Notes: a model not told the origin generated them from the sequence alone. A stretch of DNA of 64,000 nucleotides from an uncultured Eubacteriales bacterium (GCA_949283375.1 CASDSM010000041.1:1-64000), one strand, 5' to 3'; positions 34,885-46,411 are shown, numbered from the stretch's first letter. Numbers and translations: made by a program.

Positions 34885-34900
34885 TCTGTCGGGACAGAAA

Positions 34901-35242
34901 ATGCCCCGTCTCACGCGGAGACGGGGCATCAGACTGTCGAAAAGCATGTTTGGCATGATAAAAGCCAGGTAAAAATTCAGAAAGCCCTCCGCAGGAGTTT
35001 TGTTGCGCAGCAACAAAATAAAGTGCAATCTCGTTTTTGGGACGGGCACCCCCAAGGGGCCTCCTCTTGCCCCTGCGGGGCAATTCACCTTGTTGTACCG
35101 GCCCAAAAACACAGGGAGGCCGGGAGTGTGCCCCGCAGGGGCGCGCGGGTCGGCCGCATATTTCGAACAAAATCGCAGATTTTGTTCGAGCGTGCCGGCC
35201 TTTGCCGGCACGCAGGTGCCCCGTCTCACGCGGAGACGGGGC
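34901..35242. repeat. Noncoding element bracketed by a duplicated terminator hairpin (element A)
   Basis: The hairpin TGCCCCGTCTC-acgcg-GAGACGGGGC occurs at 34902-34927 and again, identical over 26 bases, at 35217-35242. Between them is about 290 bases with a chain of inverted repeats: TTTTGTTGC/GCAACAAAA (34998-35018), CGAACAAAATC/GATTTTGTTCG (about 35164-35188) and GCGTGCCGGC/GCCGGCACGC (about 35190-35213). Directly after the first hairpin copy stands CAGACTGTCGAAAA (34930-34943), which recurs in element B. On the minus strand the copy at 34901 has the better T tail and could be the original terminator of the gene at 35256. The open frames across it are not protein-like. Confidence 0.75.
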
Positions 35243-35255
35243 TTGACAGATGATT

Positions 35256-35663
35256 TCAGGTCTTCTTCTGGAAGACGTGGCCGCAGCTGCGGCAGGTGAC
35301 GGAGATGCGGTTTTTCCCCTTCGGGACGCGCAGGCGCGCGCCGCAGTTGGGGCAGCGGAAATAGACGTGGTCGCGGTCACGCATCTGGTTGCGCGTGCGG
35401 CGGAAGCCCTGCATCAGCGGCTCGATCAGGGCGGTGAAGCGGTCATTCTCCCGGCGGCGCGCGGCGTAGTTGCGCGAGAACATGCGGAAGATGGACCAGA
35501 GCATGGCGGCATAGCCGATCGCCCACAGCACAGTGCTCAGCCAGGCGATGGGGACAAACTGACTGATCAGCCAGAGGACCAGTCCGGCGCTCACCAGAAA
35601 CAGGCCCAGTGCGTCTGAGCCATAGCGTCCGTACAACAGACGGCTGAAAAAATTACGAATCAA
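35256..35663 (-). CDS. Membrane protein with C-terminal zinc ribbon
   Basis: A 135-residue protein with two membrane helices (about residues 18-37 and 40-62), a basic stretch, and a C-terminal zinc ribbon (YFRCPNCGARLRVPKGKN to VTCRSCGHVF, four Cys). The start is TTG at 35663 with AGGAG eight bases upstream. Small proteins of this type are common in Oscillospiraceae and have no known function. Its 3' end runs into element A. Confidence 0.8.
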   Translation of the reverse strand: MIRNFFSRLLYGRYGSDALGLFLVSAGLVLWLISQFVPIAWLSTVLWAIGYAAMLWSIFRMFSRNYAARRRENDRFTALIEPLMQGFRRTRNQMRDRDHVYFRCPNCGARLRVPKGKNRISVTCRSCGHVFQKKT

Positions 35664-35771
35664 GGAAAAGACTCCTCACATGCCCGGAAAGGCGGCAGTT
35701 TTGATACCACTATCATAGCGCACGGGAGGAGAAAGGTCAATCTTTCAGTCGTAAAATAATTGTGAATACTC

Positions 35772-35800
35772 TTGCCGCGGCGGGCCAAATCCCGTATACT
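35772..35800 (+). promoter_or_regulatory. Promoter of the dCMP deaminase gene
   Basis: TTGCCG at 35772-35777, 17-base spacer, TATACT at 35795-35800, 36 bases before the ATG. Confidence 0.75.
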
Positions 35801-35836
35801 GAATCTGTAAAGTGATTTTGCAAAGGGGGAGTATCC

Positions 35837-36337
35837 ATGCCGTCGAGCCGTGTGGACAAGGAGAACTACTATCTCAACATCGCAGAGACCGTGCTCGAGC
35901 GGTCCACCTGCCTGCGCAGGCGGTACGGGGCGATCATCGTCAAGGACGACGAGGTGATCGCCACCGGCTACAACGGCGCGCCGCGGGGACGCAAGAACTG
36001 CATCGACCTCGGCCGCTGCACCCGCGAAGAGCTGCGCATCCCCTCCGGCCAGCGCTATGAGCTCTGCCGCAGCGTCCACGCCGAGGCCAACGCCATCATC
36101 TCCGCCGCCCGCAGCGAGATGCTGGGCGCGACGCTCTACCTCGCCGGGCGGGACGGGCAGACCGGCGCGCTCCTGCACGACACCACCTGCTGCTCCATGT
36201 GCCGCCGCCTGGTGATCAACGCGGGGATCGCCCGGGTGGTGGTGCGCAACACAGAGACGGAGTACACCGTGGTCCCCGTGCACGACTGGGTGGAGCAGGA
36301 CGACACCATTCCGGAGGAGGCCGGCTGCCGGGGCTGA
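35837..36337 (+). CDS. Deoxycytidylate deaminase-family protein
   Basis: A 166-residue zinc-dependent deaminase like ComEB/dCMP deaminase, which turns dCMP into dUMP for thymidylate synthesis. The zinc and catalytic motif is HAEANAI and the second zinc pair is CCSMC in TTCCSMCRRLVINAGI; the usual PCxxC has Cys in place of Pro. GYNGAPRGRKNC is typical of the family. AAAGGGGGAG precedes the ATG. It converges with asnB, 19 bases apart. Specificity for dCMP over other cytidine nucleotides is by family resemblance. Confidence 0.9.
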   Translation: MPSSRVDKENYYLNIAETVLERSTCLRRRYGAIIVKDDEVIATGYNGAPRGRKNCIDLGRCTREELRIPSGQRYELCRSVHAEANAIISAARSEMLGATLYLAGRDGQTGALLHDTTCCSMCRRLVINAGIARVVVRNTETEYTVVPVHDWVEQDDTIPEEAGCRG

Positions 36338-36356
36338 GCGCCCCTGCCACGCGCGC

Positions 36357-38198
36357 TCACGGCCGCAGATGAAAGCGCTCCATCCAGGCGTTGAGCTGGA
36401 TGAGCCAGGCGAGCATCTGCGGCCCCGCCATGAGCTGGCCGAACCACGGCCGCCCATAGTCCCCCGCCCCGGCGAGCAGGCCGGTCTCCAGCGCCCTTTT
36501 GTCCACCAGGTCGTGGAGGGGGGCGTTCGGGCCGGCAAGCACATCGCGCAGCCGCTCGCGCACCAGCGCCTCGAAGAGGGGGTTGTGCGTCTTGGGATAG
36601 GGGGACTTGGGCCTGCTGCGCACGTCCTCCGGCAGCAGGCCCCGCGCCGCCTCGCGCAAAATCTGCTTGCGCACCCCGCCGCGGCTCTTGATCGCCCAGG
36701 GGATGTTCCAGACGTACTGCACCAGATGGTGGTCGCAAAACGGCACCCGGACCTCCAGACCGGAGTGCATGCTCATCCGGTCCTTTCGGTCCAGGAGCTG
36801 CCCCATAAACCAATTCAGATTCAGCCAGGCGATCTCCCGTCTTCTGGCCTCTGCCCGGTCCTCCCCCTCCAGGCGGGGGGTGGCGGCGGCGCACGCGCGG
36901 CAGCGCTCCCTGGCGTAGTCCTCCAGCGCGAGGGACTGCGCCACCTCCGGGCGGAGGACGGCGGTGCGCGCGGCGAAGTCGATGGACCAGGGGAAGGTCT
37001 CGCAGTTCATCAGCTCCGGCCGGTGGAACCAGGGATAGCCGCCGAAGACCTCGTCGGCGCACTCGCCCGAGAGGGCCACCGTGTGCCGCTTTCGGATCTC
37101 CTCGCAGAAGAAGAGAAGGGAGGCGTCCAGGTCCCCCATGCCGGGGAGGTCGCGGGCCTCCATCGCCTCTTCCAGCCGCGTGGCCAATGTCTCCTGCGTG
37201 CAGGTGAGCACGCGGTGCCGGGTGCCGAAGTGGCCGCTCATCCGCTCCACCCACGGCCAGTCGGCGTCCGGCTGGAAGGCGGAGGGGCGGAAGAAGTCGC
37301 GGTTGCCGGTGTAGTCAAAGGAATAGGTCTCCAGCGGCGCGCGCCCCTGTTCCCGATAGGCGAGGGCGGCGACGGCGGTGATCACGGAGGAGTCCAGCCC
37401 GCCGGAGAGCAGGGTGCACAGCGGCACGTCGCTCACCAGCTGGCGGCGGATCGCCCCGGCGAGCAGCTCGCGCACCTGCGCGGCCGTCTCCTCATAGCCC
37501 TCCGGATGGGGCAGGCTGCGCAGGTTCCACCACCGGGAGAGGGCGCTCCCCTCCGCCGTCCGCAGGAGCAGGCAGCCGGGCGGCACCTCGTGCACGCCGG
37601 CAAAGACCCCGTGCCCCGGCGTCCTGGCCGGGTTGATCGCCAGCAGCTCCTGCCAGGTCTCGCGGTCGGCGCGCGGCGTCAGGCCGGGATAGCGAAAGAG
37701 CGCCTTCGGCTCGGAGGCGAAGACCAGCGCATCCCCAACCCGGGCATAGAAGAGCGGCTTGACCCCGAAGCGGTCGCGCAGGAGCAGGAGGCGTTCCCCG
37801 TCCCAGAAGGCGAAGGCGAAGATGCCCTCCAGATGCTCCCCCACCGCCGGGCCGTACTCCATGCAGGCGTGCAGCAGCACCTCGGTGTCCGACCGGGTGG
37901 AAAAGCGGTGCCCCAGCGCCGCGAGCTGGCCGCGCAGGCGGTCCGTGTTGTACAGCTCCCCGTTATAGCACAGGGCGCAGGTGACGCCGTCGCGGGCGAA
38001 GGTCATCGGCTGCCGGCCCTGGGCGGGGTCGATGACCGCCAGACGGCGGTGGGCGAGGACGCAGGCCCCGCTCTGCCACAGGCCCTCGTCGTCCGGCCCG
38101 CGCCGGGCGAGGGCGGCGGCCATCTCCCGCCCCACCTCCGCCCACTCCGGCGCGCGGTTGTCCCGGGTGAAGTCACAAAATCCGGCGATCCCACACAT
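36357..38198 (-). CDS. asnB: Asparagine synthase (glutamine-hydrolysing)
   Basis: A 613-residue two-domain enzyme making asparagine from aspartate, glutamine and ATP. The N-terminal glutaminase begins MCGIAGF with Cys2 as nucleophile and has YNGELYNTD and RSDTEVLLHA; the synthetase half has the PP-loop CTLLSGGLDSS and ALSGECADEVFGGYPW. The ATG at 38198 (so Cys is residue 2 after Met) with GGGAGG upstream is the only sensible start. It is a single-gene unit. Confidence 0.97.
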   Translation of the reverse strand: MCGIAGFCDFTRDNRAPEWAEVGREMAAALARRGPDDEGLWQSGACVLAHRRLAVIDPAQGRQPMTFARDGVTCALCYNGELYNTDRLRGQLAALGHRFSTRSDTEVLLHACMEYGPAVGEHLEGIFAFAFWDGERLLLLRDRFGVKPLFYARVGDALVFASEPKALFRYPGLTPRADRETWQELLAINPARTPGHGVFAGVHEVPPGCLLLRTAEGSALSRWWNLRSLPHPEGYEETAAQVRELLAGAIRRQLVSDVPLCTLLSGGLDSSVITAVAALAYREQGRAPLETYSFDYTGNRDFFRPSAFQPDADWPWVERMSGHFGTRHRVLTCTQETLATRLEEAMEARDLPGMGDLDASLLFFCEEIRKRHTVALSGECADEVFGGYPWFHRPELMNCETFPWSIDFAARTAVLRPEVAQSLALEDYARERCRACAAATPRLEGEDRAEARRREIAWLNLNWFMGQLLDRKDRMSMHSGLEVRVPFCDHHLVQYVWNIPWAIKSRGGVRKQILREAARGLLPEDVRSRPKSPYPKTHNPLFEALVRERLRDVLAGPNAPLHDLVDKRALETGLLAGAGDYGRPWFGQLMAGPQMLAWLIQLNAWMERFHLRP

Positions 38199-38332
38199 AG
38201 ACAGACCTCCCATTCCGTTTGCCCAGTCTATGCCGGGCTGGGGGAGGGGGTGCGGGCTTGACGGCGGCGGCGGGGCCTGCTATCCTGAGAACAGATGGAT
38301 GACACGGGAGACCTGTGAGAGGAGGGACTGCT

Positions 38333-39004
38333 GTGCGGGGAAAACTGCTGCTCCGGGCGGGGAGAAGTCTCCTGACCGGACTGGTCCTGATGGGCCTGCT
38401 CCTGTTTGGAAGTGCCGGGACAATTGCCTTTCCGCGCGGCTGGGCGCTTCTGGCCCTGTTTGCCGTTCCGACGGCGCTGATCGGGCTGCTGCTCGGGCGG
38501 TACGCGCCTGAGCGCCTGGAAAAACGGCTGCGGATGCGCGAGACAGAGCGGGCGCAGCGATTGGTCGTCGCCCTGTCCGGACTGATGCTGACAGCCGGGC
38601 TGGCCGTAGCGGGACTGGACGCCCGGTTTGGCTGGACGCCGCTGCCCGTCTGGCTCTCCGTCGCGGCGGGGGCGCTGCTGCTGGCGGGCTACGCGCTCTA
38701 TGGCGAGGTGCTGCGGGAGAACGCGTTTCTCTCCCGGAGCGTGGAGCTGCAGGAGGGGCAGCGCCTGATCGACACCGGCCTCTACCGCGCCGTGCGCCAC
38801 CCGATGTATCTGGCGACGGTGCTGATCTTTCTGGCCATTCCGCTGGTGCTCGGCTCCGGCGTGGCCTTTCTGATCTTCCTGCCCTACCCGGCGCTGATGG
38901 CGCTGCGGATCGAAAACGAGGAGAAGCTGCTCCGGGCCGGGCTGGAGGGGTACGAGGCGTACTGCCGGCGGGTCAGATACCGGCTGATCCCCTATCTCTG
39001 GTGA
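38333..39004 (+). CDS. Isoprenylcysteine carboxyl methyltransferase-family membrane protein
   Basis: A 223-residue protein with about five helices and the ICMT/PEMT signature at the C-terminus: YRAVRHPMYLATVLIF and NEEKLLRAGLEGYEAYCRRV, followed by YRLIPYLW. Family members methylate isoprenoid, lipid or small-molecule substrates with S-adenosylmethionine at the membrane. The GTG at 38333 is chosen with GGAGGG six bases upstream; a GTG at 38315 lacks such a site. Bacterial substrate unknown. Confidence 0.88.
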   Translation: MRGKLLLRAGRSLLTGLVLMGLLLFGSAGTIAFPRGWALLALFAVPTALIGLLLGRYAPERLEKRLRMRETERAQRLVVALSGLMLTAGLAVAGLDARFGWTPLPVWLSVAAGALLLAGYALYGEVLRENAFLSRSVELQEGQRLIDTGLYRAVRHPMYLATVLIFLAIPLVLGSGVAFLIFLPYPALMALRIENEEKLLRAGLEGYEAYCRRVRYRLIPYLW

Positions 39005-39011
39005 GACAAAA

Positions 39012-39050
39012 AGACCGCAGGAGGCGTATCATGCGCATCTCCTGCGGTCT
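39012..39050. terminator. Shared terminator between the ICMT gene and ilvD
   Basis: A perfect 12-base stem (AGACCGCAGGAG/CTCCTGCGGTCT) with AAAAA on its left, giving a T run on the minus strand for the ilv operon. Confidence 0.85.
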
Positions 39051-39087
39051 CTCTGCGTTCTGATGGGCCGGTGCGGCGCTCAGGGGG

Positions 39088-40755
39088 TCATCTGACCTCC
39101 AGCACCGCGCCCTTGTCGGCGGAGCTGACCAGGCTGGCATAGCGGGCGAGGTAGCCCGTCTTGATCCTGGGCTCGGGGCAGACCCAGGCGGCGCGGCGGG
39201 CGGCCAGGACGTCCTCCGGGACCTCGAGGGTGATGGAGTGGTTGGGGATGTCGATGGAGATGGTATCCCCCTCCTCCACGAGGCCGATCATGCCGCCGGA
39301 GGCGGCCTCCGGGGAGACGTGGCCGATGGAGGCCCCGCGGGTCGCGCCGGAGAAGCGGCCGTCGGTGATGAGGGCCACGCTCTCGCCCAGGCCCATGCCG
39401 CAGATGGCGGAGGTGGGGTTGAGCATCTCGCGCATGCCGGGGCCGCCCTTGGGGCCCTCGTAGCGGATGACCACCACGTCGCCCGGACGGATGCCGCCGG
39501 CGTAGATCACGGAGATGGCCTCCTCCTCGCTGTCAAAGACGCGGGCGGGGCCGGTGTGCTGCATCATCTCAGGGGCCACGGCGGACTGCTTGACCACGCA
39601 GCCGTCGGGGGCGAGGTTCCCGAAGAGGACGGCGATGCCGCCGGTGGCGAGGAAGGGGTTTTCGATGGGCCGGATCACCGACGGATCGCGGTTGACGGCG
39701 CACGCGATGTTCTCCCCCACCGTCTTGCCGGTGACCGTCATGAGACCGGTGTGCAGCAGCCCGGCGTCCGCCAGCTCCTTCATCACCGCCCAGACGCCGC
39801 CGGCCCGGTCGAGGTCCTCCATAAAGGTATCCCCGGCGGGGGCGAGGTGGCAGAGATTGGGGGTCCGGGCGGAGAAGCGGTTGGTCTGGTGCAGGTCGAT
39901 CTCAATGCCGCACTCGTGGGCGATGGCGGGCAGGTGGAGCATGGTGTTGGTGGAGCAGCCCAGGGCCATATCCACGATCTCGGCGTTCTGGAAGGCCTCC
40001 TCCGTCATGATGTCGCGCGGGCGGATATCCCGGCGGACCAGCTCCATCACCTGCATCCCGGCCTCCTTGGCCAGACGGATGCGGGCGGAGTAGGGGGCGG
40101 GGATGGTGCCGTTGCCCCGCAGGCCCATGCCGATCGCCTCGGTGAGGCAGTTCATGGAGTTGGCGGTGTACATGCCGGAGCAGGAGCCGCAGGAGGGGCA
40201 GGCGGACTGCTCATAGTCGCGCACGCCCGCCTCGTCCAGTGTCCCGGCGTGGTAGGCCCCCACCGCCTCGAACATGTGGCTCAGGCAGGTGCGGCGGCCG
40301 TCCTTCAGGTGACCGGCGAGCATCGGGCCGCCGGAGACAAAGATGGTGGGCACGTTCACCCGCGCGGCAGCCATCAGCAGGCCGGGCACGTTCTTGTCGC
40401 AGTTGGGGATCATCACCAGGCCGTCAAACTGGTGGGCGATCGCCATCGCCTCGGTGGAGTCGGCGATCAGGTCACGGGTGACGAGGGAGTACTTCATGCC
40501 GATGTGGCCCATCGCGATGCCGTCGCAGACGGCGATGGCGGGGAACTCGATGGGGGTGCCCCCGGCGGCGCGGACGCCCGCCTTGACCGCCCCGGCGATC
40601 TTGTCCAGATTCATGTGGCCGGGCACGATCTCGTTGTAGGAGCAGACCACGCCGATGAGCGGGCGGCGCATCTCCTCGTCGGTCAGGCCGAGCGCGTAGA
40701 ACAGGGAGCGGTTGGGCGCGCGCTCCACGCCCTTGGTCACGTTGTCAGAGCGCAT
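39088..40755 (-). CDS. ilvD: Dihydroxy-acid dehydratase
   Basis: A 555-residue Fe-S enzyme that dehydrates dihydroxy acids to the 2-keto acids of valine and isoleucine. Cluster cysteines lie in [19 protein letters not shown] and in [20 protein letters not shown]; the C-terminal [20 protein letters not shown] is a family hallmark. It is the last gene of the ilv operon, separated from ilvC by 167 bases containing two large hairpins, so its level may differ from that of the upstream genes. Confidence 0.97.
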   Translation of the reverse strand: MRSDNVTKGVERAPNRSLFYALGLTDEEMRRPLIGVVCSYNEIVPGHMNLDKIAGAVKAGVRAAGGTPIEFPAIAVCDGIAMGHIGMKYSLVTRDLIADSTEAMAIAHQFDGLVMIPNCDKNVPGLLMAAARVNVPTIFVSGGPMLAGHLKDGRRTCLSHMFEAVGAYHAGTLDEAGVRDYEQSACPSCGSCSGMYTANSMNCLTEAIGMGLRGNGTIPAPYSARIRLAKEAGMQVMELVRRDIRPRDIMTEEAFQNAEIVDMALGCSTNTMLHLPAIAHECGIEIDLHQTNRFSARTPNLCHLAPAGDTFMEDLDRAGGVWAVMKELADAGLLHTGLMTVTGKTVGENIACAVNRDPSVIRPIENPFLATGGIAVLFGNLAPDGCVVKQSAVAPEMMQHTGPARVFDSEEEAISVIYAGGIRPGDVVVIRYEGPKGGPGMREMLNPTSAICGMGLGESVALITDGRFSGATRGASIGHVSPEAASGGMIGLVEEGDTISIDIPNHSITLEVPEDVLAARRAAWVCPEPRIKTGYLARYASLVSSADKGAVLEVR

Positions 40756-40803
40756 AAGAAAGTCTCCTTGTGTTTGGATTTTCGCAGCGGGCCGAGACCC
40801 GGA

Positions 40804-40892
40804 GGATACCGGACCGCCTCCGCGCGCGGCCGGGACGGTCCGGTATCCCCCCGGAATGGGGCGGCCTGTCTCCTGTGCGGGGCAGGCCGCCC
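40804..40892 (-). other. Two strong hairpins between ilvC and ilvD
   Basis: Hairpin 1 has 13-base perfect arms at 40804-40816 and 40836-40848; hairpin 2 has ten-base perfect arms at 40858-40867 and 40883-40892. Neither has a T run on the minus strand. They may slow exonucleases or act as a processing site so that ilvD and ilvC mRNA levels differ. Confidence 0.6.
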
Positions 40893-40922
40893 GGCTGTTC
40901 CGGGAAATGGGGGCAGCTAAAA

Positions 40923-42498
<1,576 letters not shown>

Positions 42499-42511
42499 GC
42501 CTGCTCCCTCC

Positions 42512-44215
42512 TCACTTGACCAGGAAATCGGTGATGTGCGCCCCGCCGGGGACCATCGGGCGGACCATCTCGTCGATGTCGAGCATGCAGTCGATCACAT
42601 AGCCGCAGCCGCAGGAGAGGGCCTCCGCCATCGCCTCGCGCATCTCCTCCACGTTGCGCACCCGCTTGCCCCGGAGACCGTAGGCCTCCGCCAGCTTGAC
42701 GAAGTCGGGGCCGCGGTCCAGGGTGGTCTCGGAGTAGCGCTGGTGATAGATCAGGTTCTGCCACTGGCGGACCATGCCGAGGGTGCCGTTGTTGAAGACG
42801 ACGGAGATGATGGGCAGGTGATAGTGCTCCACCGTGGTCAGCTCGTGGCAGTTCATCCGGAAGCAGCCGTCGCCGGTGGTGTGGATGACCACCTTGTCGG
42901 GGTTGCCCATCTTCGCGCCGATCGCCGCGCCCAGGCCGAAGCCCATCGTGCCGAAGCCGCCCGAGGTGAGGAGCTGGCCGGGATAGTCAAAGTGGAAATA
43001 CTGGATGGTCCACATCTGGTTCTGTCCCACGTCGGTGGCGACGATGGCGTCCTCCGGGGCCATGCGGCGGATGACGTCGAGCACCTGCTGCGGGGTGAGG
43101 CGCCCCTCCTCCTCCGCGCAGCGGCGCTTGCGCAGGGAGAGGATGCGCTCCTTCCACTCCGGGTGGCTGTACTGGCCGATCTTGCCGTTGAGCAGCTCGA
43201 GCACACGGTGGGCGTTGCCGATGATGTGGTGGTCGGTGAGCACGTTCTTGTCGATCTCCGCCCGGTCGATGTCGATCTGGACGATCTTCGCCTGGCTGGC
43301 AAAACTGGCCGGGTCGAGGGCCACGCGGTCGGAGAAGCGGCAGCCGACGGCGATGAGCAGGTCGCACTCGCTGCAGGCGGTGTTGGACGCCTCCGAGCCG
43401 TGCATCCCGATCATGCCGGTGGTGAGGGGGTGCGAGCCGGGGAAGCCGCCGCCGCCCATCACGGTGATGGCCACCGGGCAGTCCATCCGCCCGGCGAACT
43501 CCAGGAACTCCTTATCCGCCCGGCCGCGGACCACGCCGCCGCCGCAGATGAGGAAGGGCCGCTCGGCCTGGCGGATCATCTCCACCAGGATGTCGATGTC
43601 CTCCGGGTCGGGGTCGGGGGCCTTGAGGCCGTGGCTCTGGTTGAGCTCGCGCACGCTGCCCCAGGTGCGGTTTTCATACCAGGGGATGAACTCATATTCG
43701 ATCATCTCGGACGGGGCGGTGACGTTTTTCAGAAAGTCGATGAGCACCGGCCCGGGCCGCCCGGTCGCGGCGACGGCGAAGGCCTGGCGCATGATGTCCG
43801 GGATGGACTGCGCGTCGCGCACGAGGTAGGTGGCCTTGGTGATCGGCATGGCGATGCCGGTGATGTCCACCTCCTGGAAGGAGTCCTTGCCCAGCAGCGG
43901 CTCGGTGACGTTGCAGGTGATGAACACGACGGGCGAGGAGTCCATATAGGCCGTGGCGATGCCGGTGGTCAGGTTGGTCGCCCCCGGGCCGGAGGTGGCA
44001 AAGCACACCCCCACCTTGCCGGTGGAGCGCGCGTAGCCGTCGGCGGCGTGGGCGGCGCCCTGCTCGTGGGCGGTCAGGATATGGGTGATCTTGTCGCGGT
44101 AGTTATACAGCTCGTCATAGACGTTGAGGATGGTGCCGCCGGGATAGCCGAAGACGGTGTCCACCTCCTGCTCGAGCAGGCACTCGATGATGGCCTGGGT
44201 AGCGCGGATCTTCAA
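42512..44215 (-). CDS. ilvB: Acetolactate synthase large subunit (copy 2)
   Basis: A 567-residue thiamine-diphosphate enzyme joining two pyruvates, or pyruvate and 2-ketobutyrate. It has the catalytic Glu in LTAHEQGAAHAADGYAR, FATSGPGATNLTTGI, and the ThDP motif GDGCFRMNCHELTTVEHYHL ending in NNGTLGM. It and copy 1 (44780) are distant paralogues, for instance YPGGTILNVYDEL here against YAGATICSAVDAL. Having two large/small pairs in one operon is unusual. Confidence 0.95.
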   Translation of the reverse strand: MKIRATQAIIECLLEQEVDTVFGYPGGTILNVYDELYNYRDKITHILTAHEQGAAHAADGYARSTGKVGVCFATSGPGATNLTTGIATAYMDSSPVVFITCNVTEPLLGKDSFQEVDITGIAMPITKATYLVRDAQSIPDIMRQAFAVAATGRPGPVLIDFLKNVTAPSEMIEYEFIPWYENRTWGSVRELNQSHGLKAPDPDPEDIDILVEMIRQAERPFLICGGGVVRGRADKEFLEFAGRMDCPVAITVMGGGGFPGSHPLTTGMIGMHGSEASNTACSECDLLIAVGCRFSDRVALDPASFASQAKIVQIDIDRAEIDKNVLTDHHIIGNAHRVLELLNGKIGQYSHPEWKERILSLRKRRCAEEEGRLTPQQVLDVIRRMAPEDAIVATDVGQNQMWTIQYFHFDYPGQLLTSGGFGTMGFGLGAAIGAKMGNPDKVVIHTTGDGCFRMNCHELTTVEHYHLPIISVVFNNGTLGMVRQWQNLIYHQRYSETTLDRGPDFVKLAEAYGLRGKRVRNVEEMREAMAEALSCGCGYVIDCMLDIDEMVRPMVPGGAHITDFLVK

Positions 44216-44249
44216 AGGTATCGTTCCTCCCTTTATGTTGGCTCTCTCG

Positions 44250-44735
44250 TCAAATCTTCCCGCCGCCCTTGTGCAGGGCGATCACGCCGGTGCGCACCAG
44301 CTCCATGATGGAGAAGGGGCGGAGCATCGCCTCAAAGGTGGCGATCCGCTCCGGGGTGTCCGACAGCTCCAGCGTCAGCGAGTGGGGGGAGATGTCCGCC
44401 ACGCGGGCGCCCATCAGCTCGCAGATGGTCATGATATCCTGGCGGGTCTTGTTCGTCGCGTTCACCTTGATGAGCACCAGCTCGCGGCCGATCAGGCGGC
44501 TCTCCTCGATGGTGCGGACCTTGATGACGTCCACCAGCTTGTTGAGCTGCTTTTCCACCTGCTCCATGACGCTGTTGCCGCTGTCGACGATGATGGTGAT
44601 GCGGGAGATGGTGGGGTCCTCCGTGGTGCCGACGGCGAGGGACTCGATATTAAACGCGCGGCGGGCAAAGAGGCCCGTGATGCGGTTGAGCACGCCGGCC
44701 TGATTTTCCACCAGAACGGAGATGGTCTGTTTCAT
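44250..44735 (-). CDS. ilvN: Acetolactate synthase small subunit (copy 1)
   Basis: A 161-residue IlvN/IlvH of standard length: ACT domain SVLVENQAGVLNRITGLFAR, RRAFNIESLAVGTTED, and C-terminal LVRTGVIALHKG. It regulates the large subunit encoded just upstream (44780-46411). The ATG at 44735 follows AAGGAGG; the longer frame runs into ilvB and is not IlvN. Confidence 0.95.
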   Translation of the reverse strand: MKQTISVLVENQAGVLNRITGLFARRAFNIESLAVGTTEDPTISRITIIVDSGNSVMEQVEKQLNKLVDVIKVRTIEESRLIGRELVLIKVNATNKTRQDIMTICELMGARVADISPHSLTLELSDTPERIATFEAMLRPFSIMELVRTGVIALHKGGGKI

Positions 44736-44779
44736 GAAGTGCCTCCTTCCAGTTATCTCTGCGTCGGTTCCGCCGCAGC

Positions 44780-46411
44780 TCAGTCGTTCGTGCCGGCCTG
44801 GGGGTCGGTCTTGCAGATGAGCAGGAAGCAGCCGGGCGCGCGGAGCATCTCGTCCAGCGCCCCGTCCACCTCCGCCTCGTCGTCCACCACCCGGCTGGGG
44901 ATGCCGTAGGCGGCGGCGATGGCGCCAAAGTCGGGCGAGCCGTCCAGCGCGACGCCGAAGGGGCCGGCGGGATAGGCGGAGGTGCACTGGATCTGCCGCA
45001 CCAGGCCGAGGTAGTTGTTCTGGAAGAGGACGATCTTGATGTCCATCCGGGCCGCACAGACGGCGGCCAGCTCGTTGAACGACATCTGGAAGCTGCCGTC
45101 GCCGCAGATGACCACCGTCTGCCGCCCGGGCTGGGCGACCTTCACGCCGATGGCGCAGGGGAGGGAGTAGCCCATCGTCCCCAGGCCGCCCGAGGTGAGA
45201 AAGCGCAGGCCGTTGAGCGGCAGGTGCTTGCAGGCCCAGATCTGGTTCTGCCCGACGTCGACGCACACGGCGGCGTCCGGCCGCAGCCGCGCGCCCAGCT
45301 TGCGCAGCACCAGGCCGGGGAAGACATACCCGTCCTTGTGCGGGAAGGTGCGCGAGAGCTCCTCCCGGCGCATCTGCTGGAGGGTGGGCAGCCACTGGTG
45401 GGGCTGGCCCTTGGGGTCGAGGAGGAGGATCTGCTTCAAAATCACCCGCACATCGCCCACCAGGGGGATGGCGGTGCGCATGTTCTTGCCGATCTCCGCC
45501 GGATCGACGTCGATATGGATGGTGGCCATCCGCCGCTGGATCTCCATCGGGGAGAGGATGGCGCGGTCGGCGGCCCGGCAGCCCACCATGATGAGCAGGT
45601 CCGCCTTGGCCAGGGCCTTGTTCGCGCAGGCGTTGCCGTGCGCGCCGATCATGCCCATATTGAGCGGGTGGTTGGTCGGCAGGAGGGAGAGGCCCATCAT
45701 CGTCGTCACGACGGGGATATTGGTCCGCTCGGCCAGCTCGCGCAGCTCACGCCGCGCCCCGGCGAGGAAGACGCCGCCGCCGCCGCAGATGACCGGCTGG
45801 CGCGCCTCGGCGATGGCGGAGACCACTTTTCGAATTTGCAGGTCGTTGCCGCGCACGCTGGGCTTGTAGCCGCGGATGGAGACCGTCTCCGGATAGGCAA
45901 AGGGGCCGTCGAGCTCCTGCTCCTGCACGTCGCTCGGCAGGTCGATGAGCACCGGGCCGGGCCGTCCGGTGGAGGCGATGTGGAAGGCCTCCTTCACGAT
46001 GCGGGGGATGTCGTTGGCGTTTTTCACCAGATAGCTGTGCTTGGAGAAGGGGGCGCAGGCGCCGGTGATATCCACCTCCTGGAAGATATCCCGCCCGAGC
46101 AGGCGGCTGGGCACCTGGCCGGTGATGGCGACCATCGGGATGGAGTCCATATAGGCCGTGGCGATGCCGGTGATCAGGTTGGTCGCCCCCGGGCCGGAGG
46201 TGACCATGCACACGCCCACCTTGCCGGTCACCCGGTAATAGCCCGAGGCCATGTGGCCGGCGTTCTGCTCCGTGCGCACCAGCGTATAGCCGATCTCCGG
46301 GGCGTTTGCCAGCGCGTCCACCGCCGAACAGATCGTCGCGCCCGCATAGCCGAACATGTGCTCGACGTGTTCTCGTTTCAGGCTCTCGATCAATGCCTGT
46401 GCTCCAGTCAT
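44780..46411 (-). CDS. ilvB: Acetolactate synthase large subunit (copy 1)
   Basis: A 543-residue large subunit, first gene of the operon. Motifs: VRTEQNAGHMASGYYRVTGK (catalytic Glu), MVTSGPGATNLITGI, GDGSFQMSFNELAAVCAARM with the ThDP-binding NN. Residues YAGATICSAVDAL replace the usual YPGG after GFG (Gly-Ala-Gly here), a difference from copy 2. Whether both copies make acetolactate or one has shifted towards a related reaction cannot be decided here. The T-box leader precedes it. Confidence 0.93.
   Translation of the reverse strand: MTGAQALIESLKREHVEHMFGYAGATICSAVDALANAPEIGYTLVRTEQNAGHMASGYYRVTGKVGVCMVTSGPGATNLITGIATAYMDSIPMVAITGQVPSRLLGRDIFQEVDITGACAPFSKHSYLVKNANDIPRIVKEAFHIASTGRPGPVLIDLPSDVQEQELDGPFAYPETVSIRGYKPSVRGNDLQIRKVVSAIAEARQPVICGGGGVFLAGARRELRELAERTNIPVVTTMMGLSLLPTNHPLNMGMIGAHGNACANKALAKADLLIMVGCRAADRAILSPMEIQRRMATIHIDVDPAEIGKNMRTAIPLVGDVRVILKQILLLDPKGQPHQWLPTLQQMRREELSRTFPHKDGYVFPGLVLRKLGARLRPDAAVCVDVGQNQIWACKHLPLNGLRFLTSGGLGTMGYSLPCAIGVKVAQPGRQTVVICGDGSFQMSFNELAAVCAARMDIKIVLFQNNYLGLVRQIQCTSAYPAGPFGVALDGSPDFGAIAAAYGIPSRVVDDEAEVDGALDEMLRAPGCFLLICKTDPQAGTND

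Noticed and set aside
34828..35229. A 133-codon minus frame over element A
   Set aside because: It spans hairpins and repeat arms, has no good ribosome binding site and no domain-like composition; it reads through palindromes and is better explained as noncoding repeat.
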